A stretch of DNA of 64,000 bases from Gemmobacter sp. 24YEA27 (GCF_030052995.1 NZ_JASJPW010000003.1:124001-188000); one strand, 5' to 3'. Positions 27,044-36,072 are shown, counted from the first letter of the stretch. The notes: generated by a model from the letters alone, not told the origin. Made by a program: numbers and translations.

Positions 27044-27487
27044 CTACTCCTGAGCGGCCCGCCATGCGGCATGACGGCGGGCGAAATCCCCGGCCAGATC
27101 GGCCAGGGAGACGGCGGCGAAACGTTCCAGCAGCAGCGCCTCGGCCTCTTCGAAAGCGTGATCCAGCGCCGCATTCACTGCCTGTTCGACCAGACAGTCC
27201 GGCGTCTCGTTGCGGTTGCCGATGGCGAAGATCGCGGGCTCGCCCAAAGCCTCATGCAGCTGGCGCAGGCTGACTGTCGTCAGATCGGCCGAGATCCGCC
27301 AGCCCCCGGCATGACCGCGCGCGGCGGCCACCAGCCCGGCCTCGCGCAACAGCCCCATGGTGCGGCGCACCACGACCGGATTGGTGCCAAGGCAGAGGCC
27401 AAGCGCCTCGGAGGTCATGGGTCCGTCATGCTCTGCCATATGCAAAAGCGCATGAAGGACCGAGGAAAGGCGGCTGTCACGTTTCAT
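27044..27487 (-). CDS. Rrf2-family transcriptional regulator
   Basis: A 147-residue winged-helix regulator: SSVLHALLHMAEHDGPMTSE, then GTNPVVVRRTMGLLREAGLV and GHAGGWRISADLTTVSLRQL, the last being the Rrf2 wing. Only two cysteines are present (32 and 97), so the three-cysteine Fe-S cluster site of IscR/NsrR is absent; it may sense thiol oxidation or use no cofactor. It is the first gene of a two-gene operon with the thioredoxin-reductase-like enzyme. CATAT...ATATG arms at about 27496-27518 upstream could be part of its operator. Confidence 0.88.
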   Translation of the reverse strand: MKRDSRLSSVLHALLHMAEHDGPMTSEALGLCLGTNPVVVRRTMGLLREAGLVAAARGHAGGWRISADLTTVSLRQLHEALGEPAIFAIGNRNETPDCLVEQAVNAALDHAFEEAEALLLERFAAVSLADLAGDFARRHAAWRAAQE

Positions 27488-27575
27488 GTAACTTCATATG
27501 TTTCAAATTGAGATATGTGTCAAGAGGGCCGCCGAAACCGCGCGCATCACAGCCCTGGGCCGGGTTAAGAAGCGT

Positions 27576-28898
27576 TCAGTCTGCCATGATGCTGCTGCGC
27601 GCCTGGTCGAAGGCGTCACGCAGCGCCTGTTGGCCCGTCAGCGCCTCAATCGCATAGGCATTGAGGAACTGGCGACCCGCAAACAAACGGCGGTCAACCG
27701 GGCTGAGCGCCGCCTCTTCGCAGATCGGTCGCCACTGGGCCGCAATCGTTTCGATCTGGTGCTGCATCAGCGCCAGCGCCCCGGCCTCGCTCAGATGGAA
27801 ATCCGGCGCGGCAGTCAGGCAGGTCGCAAGGCGGCTTGCGCGCGCAGTGCCCTTGATCAGCATCGCCTGACTGGCCTCGCTGCCTGTCCGGCCCTGGGGG
27901 CAGATGTCATAGGCCGGTGTCAGGGTCAGCATCCTGCCATCCCAGAACGCCGCGTGGTTCCTCGCGTGATCATCAGTATTGCCGCAAAGCACATTGAAAC
28001 AGATCCGCGCGTAAAGCTCGTGCAGCGTCGCCCTCGGATTGGTAAAACGGTGCCGGATCAGCTCTGCCAGATCCTCGTAAGAGGCGTAGCGGGCCATCAT
28101 CTCGTCAAGCCCGAGCATGGTCAGGGCCGAGACCATCGCCTGCCTTGTCCAGCCATGACCTGTGTGCCGCCGGTCAAAGCGTTCGATCAGAAGCACATCC
28201 TTATGTGCGGCGCGGGTCAGCTGCACGGGGGCTGCGTTCAGGCCACAGCCCCGCGCCAGCCGCATGGCGATGAACTCGGCCTTGACCACGCTGTAGGTGT
28301 CATTGCTGGCGGAAAACTTGGCAATGAATTTCCGATCGCCGTCGTCAATCAGCGCCTTGGGCCGCGCGCCCCCGATCGAAGTGCCGTGATTGAGCGCCTG
28401 GTCCAGCGCCGGCGGCAGCGGTATACCCTGTTCGATCAGGGCGGCGGCCTCTGTCAGCTCGCCGAGCGAGGCCTCGGTGGCAAGGCGCGGAATATATTCC
28501 GTGGCCGAGGCCTGAAAATCCAGCGCGCCGATCCGGTCTGACCCCGAGTGCAGCAGAAAGGTCAGCTCCCCCAGTTCCGGCACATCCGGGGCATCCGGGC
28601 GCCTCGCCGTCAGCCGGTTGAGGATCACCCGGCGCCCCCAGGCGTCGGGCGAGCCGTCGCGGATCGCGCTTGCCATCTGCAGACCGGGCGCAGGTTCGAT
28701 CAGCCCTTCGCGCAGCGGCAGTTCGGGGGTGTAAAGTGCAATTGCCCCGGCCAGGCGCCGGTAGCTTGCGCCATAGGTGAAAGTCAGCCGCTGGCCGTCG
28801 CGGTCGAGACGCCCAGCCACAACCGGCTCTGTCGCATCCGGCAGCCAGACCCAGACATAGGCGCTTGTCGGGGGGCGCAAGGGCGTGTCAGAAGTCAT
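27576..28898 (-). CDS. hipA: HipA-family serine/threonine kinase (type II toxin)
   Basis: A 440-residue HipA-type kinase. The ATP-binding loop GTSIGGARPKA, then KFIAKFS (nucleotide Lys), KAEFIAMRLA, DVLLIERFDR, and the catalytic stretch NVLCGNTDDHARNHAAFWDG with YDICPQ are all present, so the protein should be active. HipA toxins phosphorylate aminoacyl-tRNA synthetases or similar targets and cause growth arrest. AGGAGG stands six bases before the ATG at 28898. The start overlaps the end of the antitoxin gene, as expected for a hipBA operon. Confidence 0.9.
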   Translation of the reverse strand: MTSDTPLRPPTSAYVWVWLPDATEPVVAGRLDRDGQRLTFTYGASYRRLAGAIALYTPELPLREGLIEPAPGLQMASAIRDGSPDAWGRRVILNRLTARRPDAPDVPELGELTFLLHSGSDRIGALDFQASATEYIPRLATEASLGELTEAAALIEQGIPLPPALDQALNHGTSIGGARPKALIDDGDRKFIAKFSASNDTYSVVKAEFIAMRLARGCGLNAAPVQLTRAAHKDVLLIERFDRRHTGHGWTRQAMVSALTMLGLDEMMARYASYEDLAELIRHRFTNPRATLHELYARICFNVLCGNTDDHARNHAAFWDGRMLTLTPAYDICPQGRTGSEASQAMLIKGTARASRLATCLTAAPDFHLSEAGALALMQHQIETIAAQWRPICEEAALSPVDRRLFAGRQFLNAYAIEALTGQQALRDAFDQARSSIMAD

Positions 28899-29220
28899 CA
28901 TCGGCCTCCTTCACGCTGCGGCGAACCGCTTTCGGCAGCAAAGCCAGCTTTTCGCCAAGATGGGCATTTTGCAGCTGCAGGCCGCGTTCCTCTTCGCCAA
29001 ACAGCGCGACCCCGACCAGCGCCGCGACCTCGAACACCGTGCCGATCTCGGGGCCGGGCGCGCCCTTTTCGATATTGGAAAGCGTGGTGCGGCTGATCCC
29101 GGCCCGATCGGCAAGATCCTGTGCCGTCAGCCCGCGTTCAGCCCGGCCAATGCGGATCAGGCGACCCAGCATCAGGAGCGCCTCGCGGGTGACGCGGGAA
29201 TAGGTTCTTTTGCGCGGCAT
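28888..29220 (-). CDS. hipB: HipB-like XRE-family antitoxin/regulator
   Basis: A 110-residue protein with an XRE helix-turn-helix (MLGRLIRIGRAERGLTAQDL, then ADRAGISRTTLSNIEKG) and a C-terminal tail predicted to contact HipA. It should neutralise HipA and repress its own operon. The frame is open up to 29280, but the Met at 29220 (MPRKRTYSRVTR) fits the family better and leaves room for operators. It overlaps hipA by 11 bases. Confidence 0.87.
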   Translation of the reverse strand: MPRKRTYSRVTREALLMLGRLIRIGRAERGLTAQDLADRAGISRTTLSNIEKGAPGPEIGTVFEVAALVGVALFGEEERGLQLQNAHLGEKLALLPKAVRRSVKEADDDF

Positions 29221-29230
29221 GACGGGGCCT

Positions 29231-29358
29231 TGTCCGGTTTTCCCGACATAAGACAGGGGCGGGTCCATAATTCCGGACATGATGCTGTTGCAGGCGGACC
29301 CTTGTCAATGAATGATCAGTAAACTGAACATAAAAGCGTATAACGTCCATAATTATGG
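29231..29358. promoter_or_regulatory. Candidate HipB operators upstream of hipBA
   Basis: GTCCATAATT occurs twice, at 29263-29272 and 29346-29355. The second copy is part of the perfect palindrome CCATAATTATGG (29347-29358). TGTCCGG (29231-29237) and CCGGACA (29273-29279) form an inverted pair around the first copy. Repeats of this kind upstream of hipB are typical of autoregulation by HipB. Confidence 0.5.
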
Positions 29359-29380
29359 TCATAAAATCGGTTCCTGGCCA

Positions 29381-29725
29381 TTAAAGCCTGGCAAGACCAG
29401 CGCCAAGCATCACCAGCGCCGGCAGAAATGGCAGAAGGCGGCGGTTCTTCCCGGTTGCATAAGTCAGCACCATCGCCAGCGCGAAGGCCGAGACGGTCAG
29501 AAGCCCCAGCCAGGCCGAGACTGCAATCACCGGGTTGGACCAGGCCCGCATTGCCCCCGGCAAAGACAGGCTCAGAAAAACGATGCCGGCAAGGCGGAAG
29601 AGGTGCTTTTCTGCCTCGCCCGGCTTTCCGCCGCGCAGTTCCTCGTGATGGCGCGGCATCGCAAGGGCAAGGGCGGTGAAACCGGCATAGCTCAGGATCA
29701 GGGTAGACCACGCATACATGGTCAT
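29381..29725 (-). CDS. DUF3325 small membrane protein
   Basis: A 114-residue inner-membrane protein with three or four helices. The opening LSYAGFTALALAMPRHHEEL is the DUF3325 signature. It starts within the stop of the PepSY gene (ATGA), the last gene of an iron-associated operon. DUF3649-PepSY-DUF3325 sets usually accompany siderophore receptors; individual functions are not established. Confidence 0.82.
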   Translation of the reverse strand: MTMYAWSTLILSYAGFTALALAMPRHHEELRGGKPGEAEKHLFRLAGIVFLSLSLPGAMRAWSNPVIAVSAWLGLLTVSAFALAMVLTYATGKNRRLLPFLPALVMLGAGLARL

Positions 29726-31314
29726 TCTCCGGCGATCTGGGGGGCAGGGGGCGCTACCGGTTTGCGGACGCGCCTCGTGGGTTGTTTCTGCCGCCCGGGC
29801 CGCGCCTTCCAGCTTGCGTAAAGGCAGGCGGACCCGCTGAGAAGCGCCATCAGCTCGACTGAGACCAGCACCATATTGCCCTGCCACAGCGCCCGGACCA
29901 GGTTTGACGGACCGGTGAACGCGTTCAGGATCGGCAGCGTCAGCAAAAGCACTGCCGCAAGGCCGAACTGTTCACACCAGGATTTCGCGGGCGCGCGCAG
30001 GAAAGGGTGGATCAGCGCCAGCGCCCAGATCGCGAAAAAGGCATGAATCTCGAGGCCTGCCCGATCCTCCACCCCTGCCGGGATCAGTCGGTTGGCCCAG
30101 AAATAGCCGGCGGTCGCCACTGTCAGCCCGGATATCGCGCTGACATTCAGCCGGTCAACCAGCCGCAGCCCAAAGGGCTGCACGCCGGATTTCGCATGTT
30201 TCTGCGCGCGTTTCGACACCCAGAGCACCAGACCCGATCCGACCATCACCGTGCCCGCGACGCCTGAGACAAAAAACAGCCAGCGCAGTCCCGTATCGGC
30301 AAACCGCGCCCGGTGCAGCGCGCCAAGCGCCATATTCACACTTGCGACAGTCGAGGCGTCGGGCCGCCCGGTCGCATCGATCAGCGCGCCGCTCAACCCG
30401 TCAAACCGCATCCGTTCGGACCCGTTGGAGCCAGAGCCGCTCTGCACCGTCACCACCGACTGGCGGAGCGGGATCAGGAGGATCTCGGGCCGGTCGGTGT
30501 CGAGGTCTTCGATCTGGATCCGCCCGACCGGCATGCCGCCCCAGGCGGTTTCGGCCTGCGCCAGCAGCGGCGCAAGCGCGGTCAGCTGGGCCAGCGGGCC
30601 GGACGGCAGGGCTTCTGCGACCTCCTGCGCAGGCGCGGGGCCACGCGCAGGGCCGCGTTCGATCACAAAAGGCATCAGCGTGGCGACAAACAGCACCAGC
30701 CCGGAAAAGGTGATCATGATATGATAAGGCAGCGCCAGAACAGCGGTCATATTATGCATGTCGAGCCAGGAGCGCTGGCCCTTTCCGGGGCGGAAGGTGA
30801 AGAATTCCTTGAAGATTTTCTTATGGGTGATGACGCCCGAGATGATCGCGATGAACATTGCCATTGTGGCGATGCCGACAAACCAGCGCGCCAGCTCGCG
30901 CGGCAATCCGTGCAATTCGAAATGGAAACGGTAGAGGAAATCGCCCCCCGCCGTCTCGCGCGGGGTGAGGATTTCGCCGGTGGAGGCATCAAGCACAGTC
31001 GCGGGCGCGCCGCGCCGGCCCGGGGCCTCGCCGGGATTGGACCAGGAGACCGCGAGCACCGGGCTGCGGCTTTCGGGCAGGGTGATCGACCAGGACGCCG
31101 CCGCAGGTGCCAGCTCCTTCAGCCGCGACATGGCGAGCCCCACGGGATCTTCGGAGACCCTCGAAGCGTGCAGCTCGGGCTTCATCCACCAGGTCACCTC
31201 GGTGCGGAAATAGGCCAGGGTGCCGGTGAGGAAGATCGCGAACAGGAGCCAGCCGAGCAAAAGCCCGGTCCAGGTGTGCAGCCAGGCCATCGACTGACGG
31301 AAGCCATTTTTCAT
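29722..31314 (-). CDS. PepSY-associated TM helix protein (iron-uptake associated reductase-like)
   Basis: A 530-residue inner-membrane protein of the PepSY_TM group (PiuB/FoxB-like). It has an N-terminal helix (LLLGWLLFAIFLTGTLAYFR), conserved histidines in FHFELHGLP and LDMHNMTAV, a large periplasmic loop and further helices near the C-terminus. Members are thought to move electrons or siderophore-bound iron across the inner membrane. GGAGG precedes the ATG at 31314, which overlaps the DUF3649 stop. Part of the operon reading leftward from the receptor at 35212. Confidence 0.85.
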   Translation of the reverse strand: MKNGFRQSMAWLHTWTGLLLGWLLFAIFLTGTLAYFRTEVTWWMKPELHASRVSEDPVGLAMSRLKELAPAAASWSITLPESRSPVLAVSWSNPGEAPGRRGAPATVLDASTGEILTPRETAGGDFLYRFHFELHGLPRELARWFVGIATMAMFIAIISGVITHKKIFKEFFTFRPGKGQRSWLDMHNMTAVLALPYHIMITFSGLVLFVATLMPFVIERGPARGPAPAQEVAEALPSGPLAQLTALAPLLAQAETAWGGMPVGRIQIEDLDTDRPEILLIPLRQSVVTVQSGSGSNGSERMRFDGLSGALIDATGRPDASTVASVNMALGALHRARFADTGLRWLFFVSGVAGTVMVGSGLVLWVSKRAQKHAKSGVQPFGLRLVDRLNVSAISGLTVATAGYFWANRLIPAGVEDRAGLEIHAFFAIWALALIHPFLRAPAKSWCEQFGLAAVLLLTLPILNAFTGPSNLVRALWQGNMVLVSVELMALLSGSACLYASWKARPGRQKQPTRRVRKPVAPPAPQIAGE

Positions 31315-31643
31315 GCGCCTGCCTCCGGGGCGAACCACCACAGGGCAGCACAAAGCGCCACCGGCACCAGAATGCCCGCCCAAGCGCGCCATGCGTCACG
31401 CGTGGCAAAGGCCCAGATCGCGGCCAGCGCAAAAACGACAAAGGACAGCATCAGCGCAAGCTGGCCTGCATCACGCGGCTCCATCGGCACCTGTGCCCGG
31501 AAAGCCAGCACGAAGAGGTTCGCCAGCAGATAGCCCCCCGCCAGGGCCGCAAGACTGCGCGAGGCGACTGCGAGCCGGTAGCGCAATCCCTCATCTTCGG
31601 GTTTTGGCCTTACGGCTTCGGTCTGGCGCGCGCGGGCTGGCAT
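31311..31643 (-). CDS. DUF3649 small membrane protein
   Basis: A 110-residue membrane protein with about three helices (ALAGGYLLANLFVLAF, LMLSFVVFALAAIWAF, GILVPVALCAALWW). Position and the SRSLAALAGGYLLA motif fit DUF3649, which co-occurs with PepSY and DUF3325 genes in TonB-receptor iron operons. It overlaps the PepSY gene by ATGA. Confidence 0.78.
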   Translation of the reverse strand: MPARARQTEAVRPKPEDEGLRYRLAVASRSLAALAGGYLLANLFVLAFRAQVPMEPRDAGQLALMLSFVVFALAAIWAFATRDAWRAWAGILVPVALCAALWWFAPEAGA

Positions 31644-31681
31644 ATCGGGATCCGGATCGGGAAAGCTGCGGGGGGAAACAC

Positions 31682-31741
31682 CCCGCGCCCGGGTGGGGTC
31701 CGGGCGCGGGAGATCTGCGGCGCGGGAGCGATGCGCCGCAG
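31682..31741 (-). promoter_or_regulatory. Two successive GC hairpins between the beta-propeller and DUF3649 genes
   Basis: CCCGCGCCCG / CGGGCGCGGG (31682-31691 and 31701-31710) and CTGCGGCGC / GCGCCGCAG (31715-31723 and 31733-31741) are perfect stems. Neither has a U tract, so they look like attenuating or mRNA-protecting structures that would lower expression of the membrane proteins relative to the receptor and propeller. Confidence 0.5.
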
Positions 31742-31756
31742 TGGGGGGGGAGCCGC

Positions 31757-33118
31757 TTACTCTGCGGGGGCAATCCGGGTCAGCTGATCGGCTTTGGCGT
31801 CCTCGGGGCCGCGCGCCTTGTTGACCGCGAAGACCACACCTTCGGGGGTCACGGCGAGGTGGTTCGGGAAGGAATGGCCGTCGAGATTAGCACTAATCGC
31901 CCCCGTCGCCGCATCAACCACGGTGATCGTGTCCGAGGCCCGGTTCGCCACATAAAGCTGGCCGGAAACCGCATCAAAGACCACATTCAGCGTCTGTGCG
32001 CCGACCGGCGTGTCAAAGAGCACCTTGCCATCAGTATCCAGCGCGATCACGTCATCGCTGCCTTGCGAGGCGATGAAGATCCGCCCGCTTGGCGGGTCGA
32101 TATCCACGCCAGACGCGGTTTTCGCGCCCGGCAGCGGGATGATCGTCGTCTCGCGGCTGGTAAGGTCGATCCGGGCCACTTCCGGCGTGCGCAGCGACAC
32201 GGTGTAAAGCTGGCCCTTATCGGCATCAAGAACGAGGCTCATGGTGCCGAACTGGCCGCCACGTTCGGCCGACTGCACCTCGAAGCCTTCCAGCTTTTGG
32301 AGCGTTTTCAGATCGAATTCCTCGATCCGCGTGCGATGGGTCGACACCCAGGCACGACCGCGCGCCTGGTCGATCACCACATCGCGGGGCTTTTCAACCG
32401 AACCCGGTTCGAACTGTTTCACCAGCGTCAGGTCATCCTGCTTATAGATCGCGACCGAAGAGGTACGGGTATTGGTGACCCAGACGGTGCCATTCTCGTC
32501 ATCCACCGCGATGCCAAAAGCGCCGTAAAGCCCGTTTTCTTTGTCGAAATAGGGCGAGGCCTCGGCCAGTTTTTCCAGAGTGGTCGCGTCGAATTTGACG
32601 ATGGACGAGGTGCCCTTGTCGCCGCGCCCGGTGGCAGATGCGGTGAAAACGGTGCCGTTCCTGGCGCTATAGGCGACCTGATAGACGCCCGGCGCGGTCT
32701 TCACGCTGCGGCTGGTGTATTTTTCGCCCCCCGAAAGTGCAATCTCGGGCGAGATTTTCAGATCGACCACGGCGGCGCTGTCGGGGCCTTCGGCCTCGAC
32801 CACGATCGGGTGCTGGCCGGTCACCGCATCCGCCGGCAAGGTCAGCGGGAAGGAAAATTTGCCCTCCTGATCGGCGCTGAGGCCCTCGGGCGAAATCAGA
32901 TCGCCGCCGCGGCTCAGGGTGATGATCTGGCCAGGGGCAAAGCCTTCGCCCGAAACCTCGACCGCGCCGCCGGGATAGGCCGGGCTGCGGTTCGGCCCCG
33001 AGAAGGAAACCTGGCCTGTAAAGGGCGCGGGCGCATCAAACACCGCATCGGCGGCGACAAACGAGCTGCTGCCCATCAGAAGGACAAGCGCGAGAACAGG
33101 GCGGGAAAGGCGGGTCAT
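31757..33118 (-). CDS. Exported YncE-like beta-propeller protein
   Basis: A 453-residue periplasmic protein: signal peptide (cleavage near VAA at residue 23), an N-terminal Ig-like domain (about 30-120; VEVSGEGFAPGQIITLSRGG), then seven-bladed propeller repeats of the YncE kind (AFGIAVDDENGTVWVTNTRT, LYVANRASDTITVVDAATGA). It lies between a TonB receptor and iron-associated membrane proteins in one transcription unit, so a periplasmic role in ligand handling or receptor partnering is likely; YncE itself is iron regulated. No frame break. Confidence 0.85.
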   Translation of the reverse strand: MTRLSRPVLALVLLMGSSSFVAADAVFDAPAPFTGQVSFSGPNRSPAYPGGAVEVSGEGFAPGQIITLSRGGDLISPEGLSADQEGKFSFPLTLPADAVTGQHPIVVEAEGPDSAAVVDLKISPEIALSGGEKYTSRSVKTAPGVYQVAYSARNGTVFTASATGRGDKGTSSIVKFDATTLEKLAEASPYFDKENGLYGAFGIAVDDENGTVWVTNTRTSSVAIYKQDDLTLVKQFEPGSVEKPRDVVIDQARGRAWVSTHRTRIEEFDLKTLQKLEGFEVQSAERGGQFGTMSLVLDADKGQLYTVSLRTPEVARIDLTSRETTIIPLPGAKTASGVDIDPPSGRIFIASQGSDDVIALDTDGKVLFDTPVGAQTLNVVFDAVSGQLYVANRASDTITVVDAATGAISANLDGHSFPNHLAVTPEGVVFAVNKARGPEDAKADQLTRIAPAE

Positions 33119-33149
33119 GACGGCTCCTGGAAGATCAGTGAGAAAGCGT

Positions 33150-33172
33150 CCGGCCCCCGTGTGAGGGGCCGG
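33150..33172 (-). promoter_or_regulatory. Hairpin between receptor and beta-propeller genes
   Basis: CCGGCCCC / GGGGCCGG (33150-33157 and 33165-33172) forms an 8-bp perfect stem in the 66-base gap after the receptor stop. There is no U tract. It is likely to act as a processing or stability element. Confidence 0.4.
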
Positions 33173-33184
33173 GATCGGATTGGC

Positions 33185-35212
33185 TCAGAAGGTGGTGGTC
33201 AGCCCGACAAAGAAGCGGCGGCCATCATTGTAATTGGTGGAGCCGAAGGTCGTGTCGCCGATATTATAGACCGCGACCGACCCTTTGACGTTCTCGTTGA
33301 ACTCGTAATCGAGCCCGATATCAAAGATCGCGTGTTCTTTGATCCTGCTGTTGCCACTGTCAAAAGACGCGCTGCGATATTGCGCATTGCCCCAGACCGA
33401 CAGTGCCTCATTCGCCTGCCAGTCGATGCCGAGATTGGCGACATGCAGCGGGCTGTTGTTGAACCTGGTGCCGGTGCGCGCGCCTTTGGTCACCTTGCTG
33501 TCGGCATAGGTGTAGTTCAGGTTGAAGCCGACATCGCCCAGCACCCAGTCAATGGTTGCCTCGACGCCGTTCAGCTCTGCCGCGTCGCGGTTAACATATT
33601 GGTTGATCCATTTGATCGGATCGGTGGGGGTGTTCATGCCGCAATTGGTGGGCAGGCCGGGGTAATTGACAGGATCGGCGGGGTTCATACAGATCCGCTC
33701 GGTCGTGATCCGGTCCTTGAAGCGGGTGTGATAGGCGGTAAGGCCGATCTGCACGCCGCTTTCCGATTCCCAGATCGCGCCGATCTCGAAATTGGTGCTT
33801 TCTTCGGGTTTCAGACTGGTATTGCCCTGGTCGCGTGCCCGGCCATCGCCACCGGAAGGTTCAAAGATATTGCTGTCGGCCTGTTTCAGCGACGGCGTCT
33901 TATAGCCGCCCGAGACCCCGCCCTTGATCGTCAGCGCGTCAGAGGCATGCCAGACCGCATAGAGGCGCGGCGTGACATGCGAGCCATAGCGCTCGTTCTC
34001 GTCATAGCGCAGGCCGAAGGTCACCGTCACATCATCGGTCAGGTGGAAATTGTCTTCGCCGAACACCGCCCGGTTCCAGCGCGTCATCACCGGATTGACG
34101 CTGACGCGGTTCGGCGAATGGCGGGTGGTCTCGTCGCGGTAATCAAAGCCCAGTGTCAGGTCATGGCGCCCGAAACTGACATTGGTTTTCGAATTCAGGT
34201 TCCAAAGCTCATAGCCCGAGATATTGGTGCCGTTCTTGAAATCGACATCTTCATAGGTGACGAAGCTGTTGGTCTCATAGCCCTCACCCCAGGTGATCTT
34301 GTGACCAAGCGCGTAGTTCATCCGCTCGACCTTCACACCGCCGGGGGTGCCGCCAGGGGTCAGGTTCACAGTGTCGGAGGTGCCGGACGCCACTTCGAAA
34401 TCCAGGCCCTGATTGTCGTCGAGCATCCAGGTCAGCCTGGCCCCGAGGGATTTGCGTTCGGTATCCTGCGAGGGGCGCGCGCCGGTGCCGGCCACCTGCA
34501 GCGCAGGCTTCGAGCGGTCATAGATCGAGCCATAGACCGCAAGGCCAAGGCGCCCCTCGATCAGCGGCCCGCTCAGATAGAACCGCCCCTCATGCGCAGA
34601 ACCGGCGTTATTGTCCTGCCAGGTCGAATTCCCCAGCATCAGCGAGCCCGACCAGACATCGGCAACCGGTTTGGTGATGACATTGATCACGCCACCCGAG
34701 GCCGCAGTGCCATAAAGCGACGACATCGGCCCACGGATCACCTCGATCCGGTTGATGGCGGAAGGCGGCGGCAGGTAAGACATCGCGAGGCCGGAGCCGA
34801 AGCCGTTATAGGTCGCCTCCTGCGAATTGCCGATGGGGCGGCCATCGACCAGCGTCAGCACATAACTTTCGCCAAGGCCCCGGATCGAGATGGTCTCGGC
34901 GCCGGAGCGCGCCGATGGCGAGGACACAACCACGCCCGGCACCCGGCGCAGGACATCGGCGATCGAGGCATAGGGCCGCGAGGCGATCTCTTCGCCGGAG
35001 ATCACGGTGATGGTCGCCGGCGCGTCAGGCAGGGCCTGCGCCTGGCCGGTCGCGGTCAGAACGATGGTGCCAAGGTTCTGCGCTTCTTCCTCTTCGCCGG
35101 CCTTTCTGGTCTGGGCCATCACCGCCGTCTGCGGCACGATCACGGCCAGCGCAATGGCCCAGACGGGCAGGCAGGACAACAGCCCGGCCCTGATTTTGTG
35201 GTTGGTTTTCAT
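33185..35212 (-). CDS. TonB-dependent siderophore-type receptor
   Basis: A 675-residue outer-membrane receptor. A signal peptide (ending near VMA) is followed by LGTIVLTATGQAQALPDAPA (TonB box/plug start), the plug domain (SIADVLRRVPGVVV, ISIRGLGESYVLTLVDGRPI, RIEVIRGPMSSLYGTAASGG) and a 22-strand barrel ending FVGLTTTF with the terminal aromatic. GGGGGA precedes the ATG at 35212. It heads a leftward operon with the propeller and DUF3649/PepSY/DUF3325 genes. Close paralogue of the STN-containing receptor at 37203. Ligand probably a catecholate siderophore by plug similarity. Confidence 0.9.
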   Translation of the reverse strand: MKTNHKIRAGLLSCLPVWAIALAVIVPQTAVMAQTRKAGEEEEAQNLGTIVLTATGQAQALPDAPATITVISGEEIASRPYASIADVLRRVPGVVVSSPSARSGAETISIRGLGESYVLTLVDGRPIGNSQEATYNGFGSGLAMSYLPPPSAINRIEVIRGPMSSLYGTAASGGVINVITKPVADVWSGSLMLGNSTWQDNNAGSAHEGRFYLSGPLIEGRLGLAVYGSIYDRSKPALQVAGTGARPSQDTERKSLGARLTWMLDDNQGLDFEVASGTSDTVNLTPGGTPGGVKVERMNYALGHKITWGEGYETNSFVTYEDVDFKNGTNISGYELWNLNSKTNVSFGRHDLTLGFDYRDETTRHSPNRVSVNPVMTRWNRAVFGEDNFHLTDDVTVTFGLRYDENERYGSHVTPRLYAVWHASDALTIKGGVSGGYKTPSLKQADSNIFEPSGGDGRARDQGNTSLKPEESTNFEIGAIWESESGVQIGLTAYHTRFKDRITTERICMNPADPVNYPGLPTNCGMNTPTDPIKWINQYVNRDAAELNGVEATIDWVLGDVGFNLNYTYADSKVTKGARTGTRFNNSPLHVANLGIDWQANEALSVWGNAQYRSASFDSGNSRIKEHAIFDIGLDYEFNENVKGSVAVYNIGDTTFGSTNYNDGRRFFVGLTTTF

Positions 35213-35529
35213 CACATCCCCCAGCCGGGCCAGGTTGGGCCCAGAGCAAAATTCGGTTTCATGAGAGGTTCACGCGGCAGGCGGGCAGTCACTGAACCAC
35301 CGCGCAAAGTTTTTTTGTCGGTTTTTTGCCGCGCCTTTGCATAGCCTGTGACGGGGCGCGAAAAATGGCGCCAATATGCAACAGAGACCTGCCCGGGCCC
35401 GTCGTAACCGTCGCAGCCGGTGGACAGGCCCCGGGGCGCGAAATAGGGTCTGGCTCCAGCCGGATGCGGGCGCTCGCGCCCCTCTATGCCAGATCCTTCA
35501 TCCCTGTTCCGGATCCTCTGGCGCCCCTG
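35213..35529. other. Divergent intergenic region (317 bp) between receptor and fecI
   Basis: Holds the back-to-back promoters of the receptor operon and of fecI. Two T runs (35308-35320 area) stand out in GC-rich sequence. I see no clear Fur box, and cannot assign a FecI promoter by eye. The fecI frame is open upstream through part of this region. Confidence 0.35.
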
Positions 35530-36072
35530 ATGTCTTCCACCGAGTCCGACGAAATCGGCCGCCTCTACAGCGAGGAGAGCGCCCGTCTTGAGCGACAGAT
35601 TGCGCGGCGGACGGGCAATCCCGCGATTGCGCGCGACCTGGTCCATGAGGTGTTTCTCAGGGTCTGGGAACGGACGCGCGGGGTGACAGGTGCGTTTTCC
35701 GGCAATCCTTCTGCCTTTCTCAGCCGTTCCGCGAGGAATGCGGCCATCGACCATCTGCGGCGCGAAAAGGTACGTGACAGCCATACCAGCAGCGCGCTGC
35801 CCGAAGCCGCGCCCGCCGATCCGGCTTTCGCGGAAATCGCTGCGCGCCAGTCGCAGGAGGCGGTAAAACGCGCGATCCGCGACCTGCCGGAAACGACGCG
35901 CCGGCTGTTCCTGATGAACCGGGCCGAGGGCCTGACCTTCCAGGAAATCGCAAGCCGCTGTGGCATGTCAGAGCGCAATGTGGCAAAGCATATGGCGAAA
36001 GCGGTGGCGCGCTGTGCCCGCGCGCTTGAAGATCCCCCCGCAGACAGCCCCGCCCACCAGCGCAGCGAATGA
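35530..36072 (+). CDS. fecI: ECF RNA polymerase sigma factor, FecI-like
   Basis: A 180-residue extracytoplasmic-function sigma factor. Region 2 is ARDLVHEVFLRVWERTRG with NAAIDHLRREKVR; region 4 is LPETTRRLFLMNRAEGLTFQ followed by EIASRCGMSERNVAKHMAKA. It should direct transcription of the flanking receptor operons when released by FecR. The Met at 35530 (MSSTESDEIGRLY) gives the usual family length; an upstream Met at 35464 is open but would add an unmatched extension. It overlaps fecR by ATGA. Confidence 0.9.
   Translation: MSSTESDEIGRLYSEESARLERQIARRTGNPAIARDLVHEVFLRVWERTRGVTGAFSGNPSAFLSRSARNAAIDHLRREKVRDSHTSSALPEAAPADPAFAEIAARQSQEAVKRAIRDLPETTRRLFLMNRAEGLTFQEIASRCGMSERNVAKHMAKAVARCARALEDPPADSPAHQRSE

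Noticed and set aside
27498-28541. A 347-residue rightward open frame opposite hipA
   Set aside because: No motif, no ribosome site; the leftward hipA has complete kinase motifs.
31313-35344. A 1343-residue open frame on the + strand across the receptor, propeller and membrane genes
   Set aside because: It is the antisense shadow of at least four well-supported leftward genes; its translation is low-complexity, Arg/His/Gly-rich with no domain.
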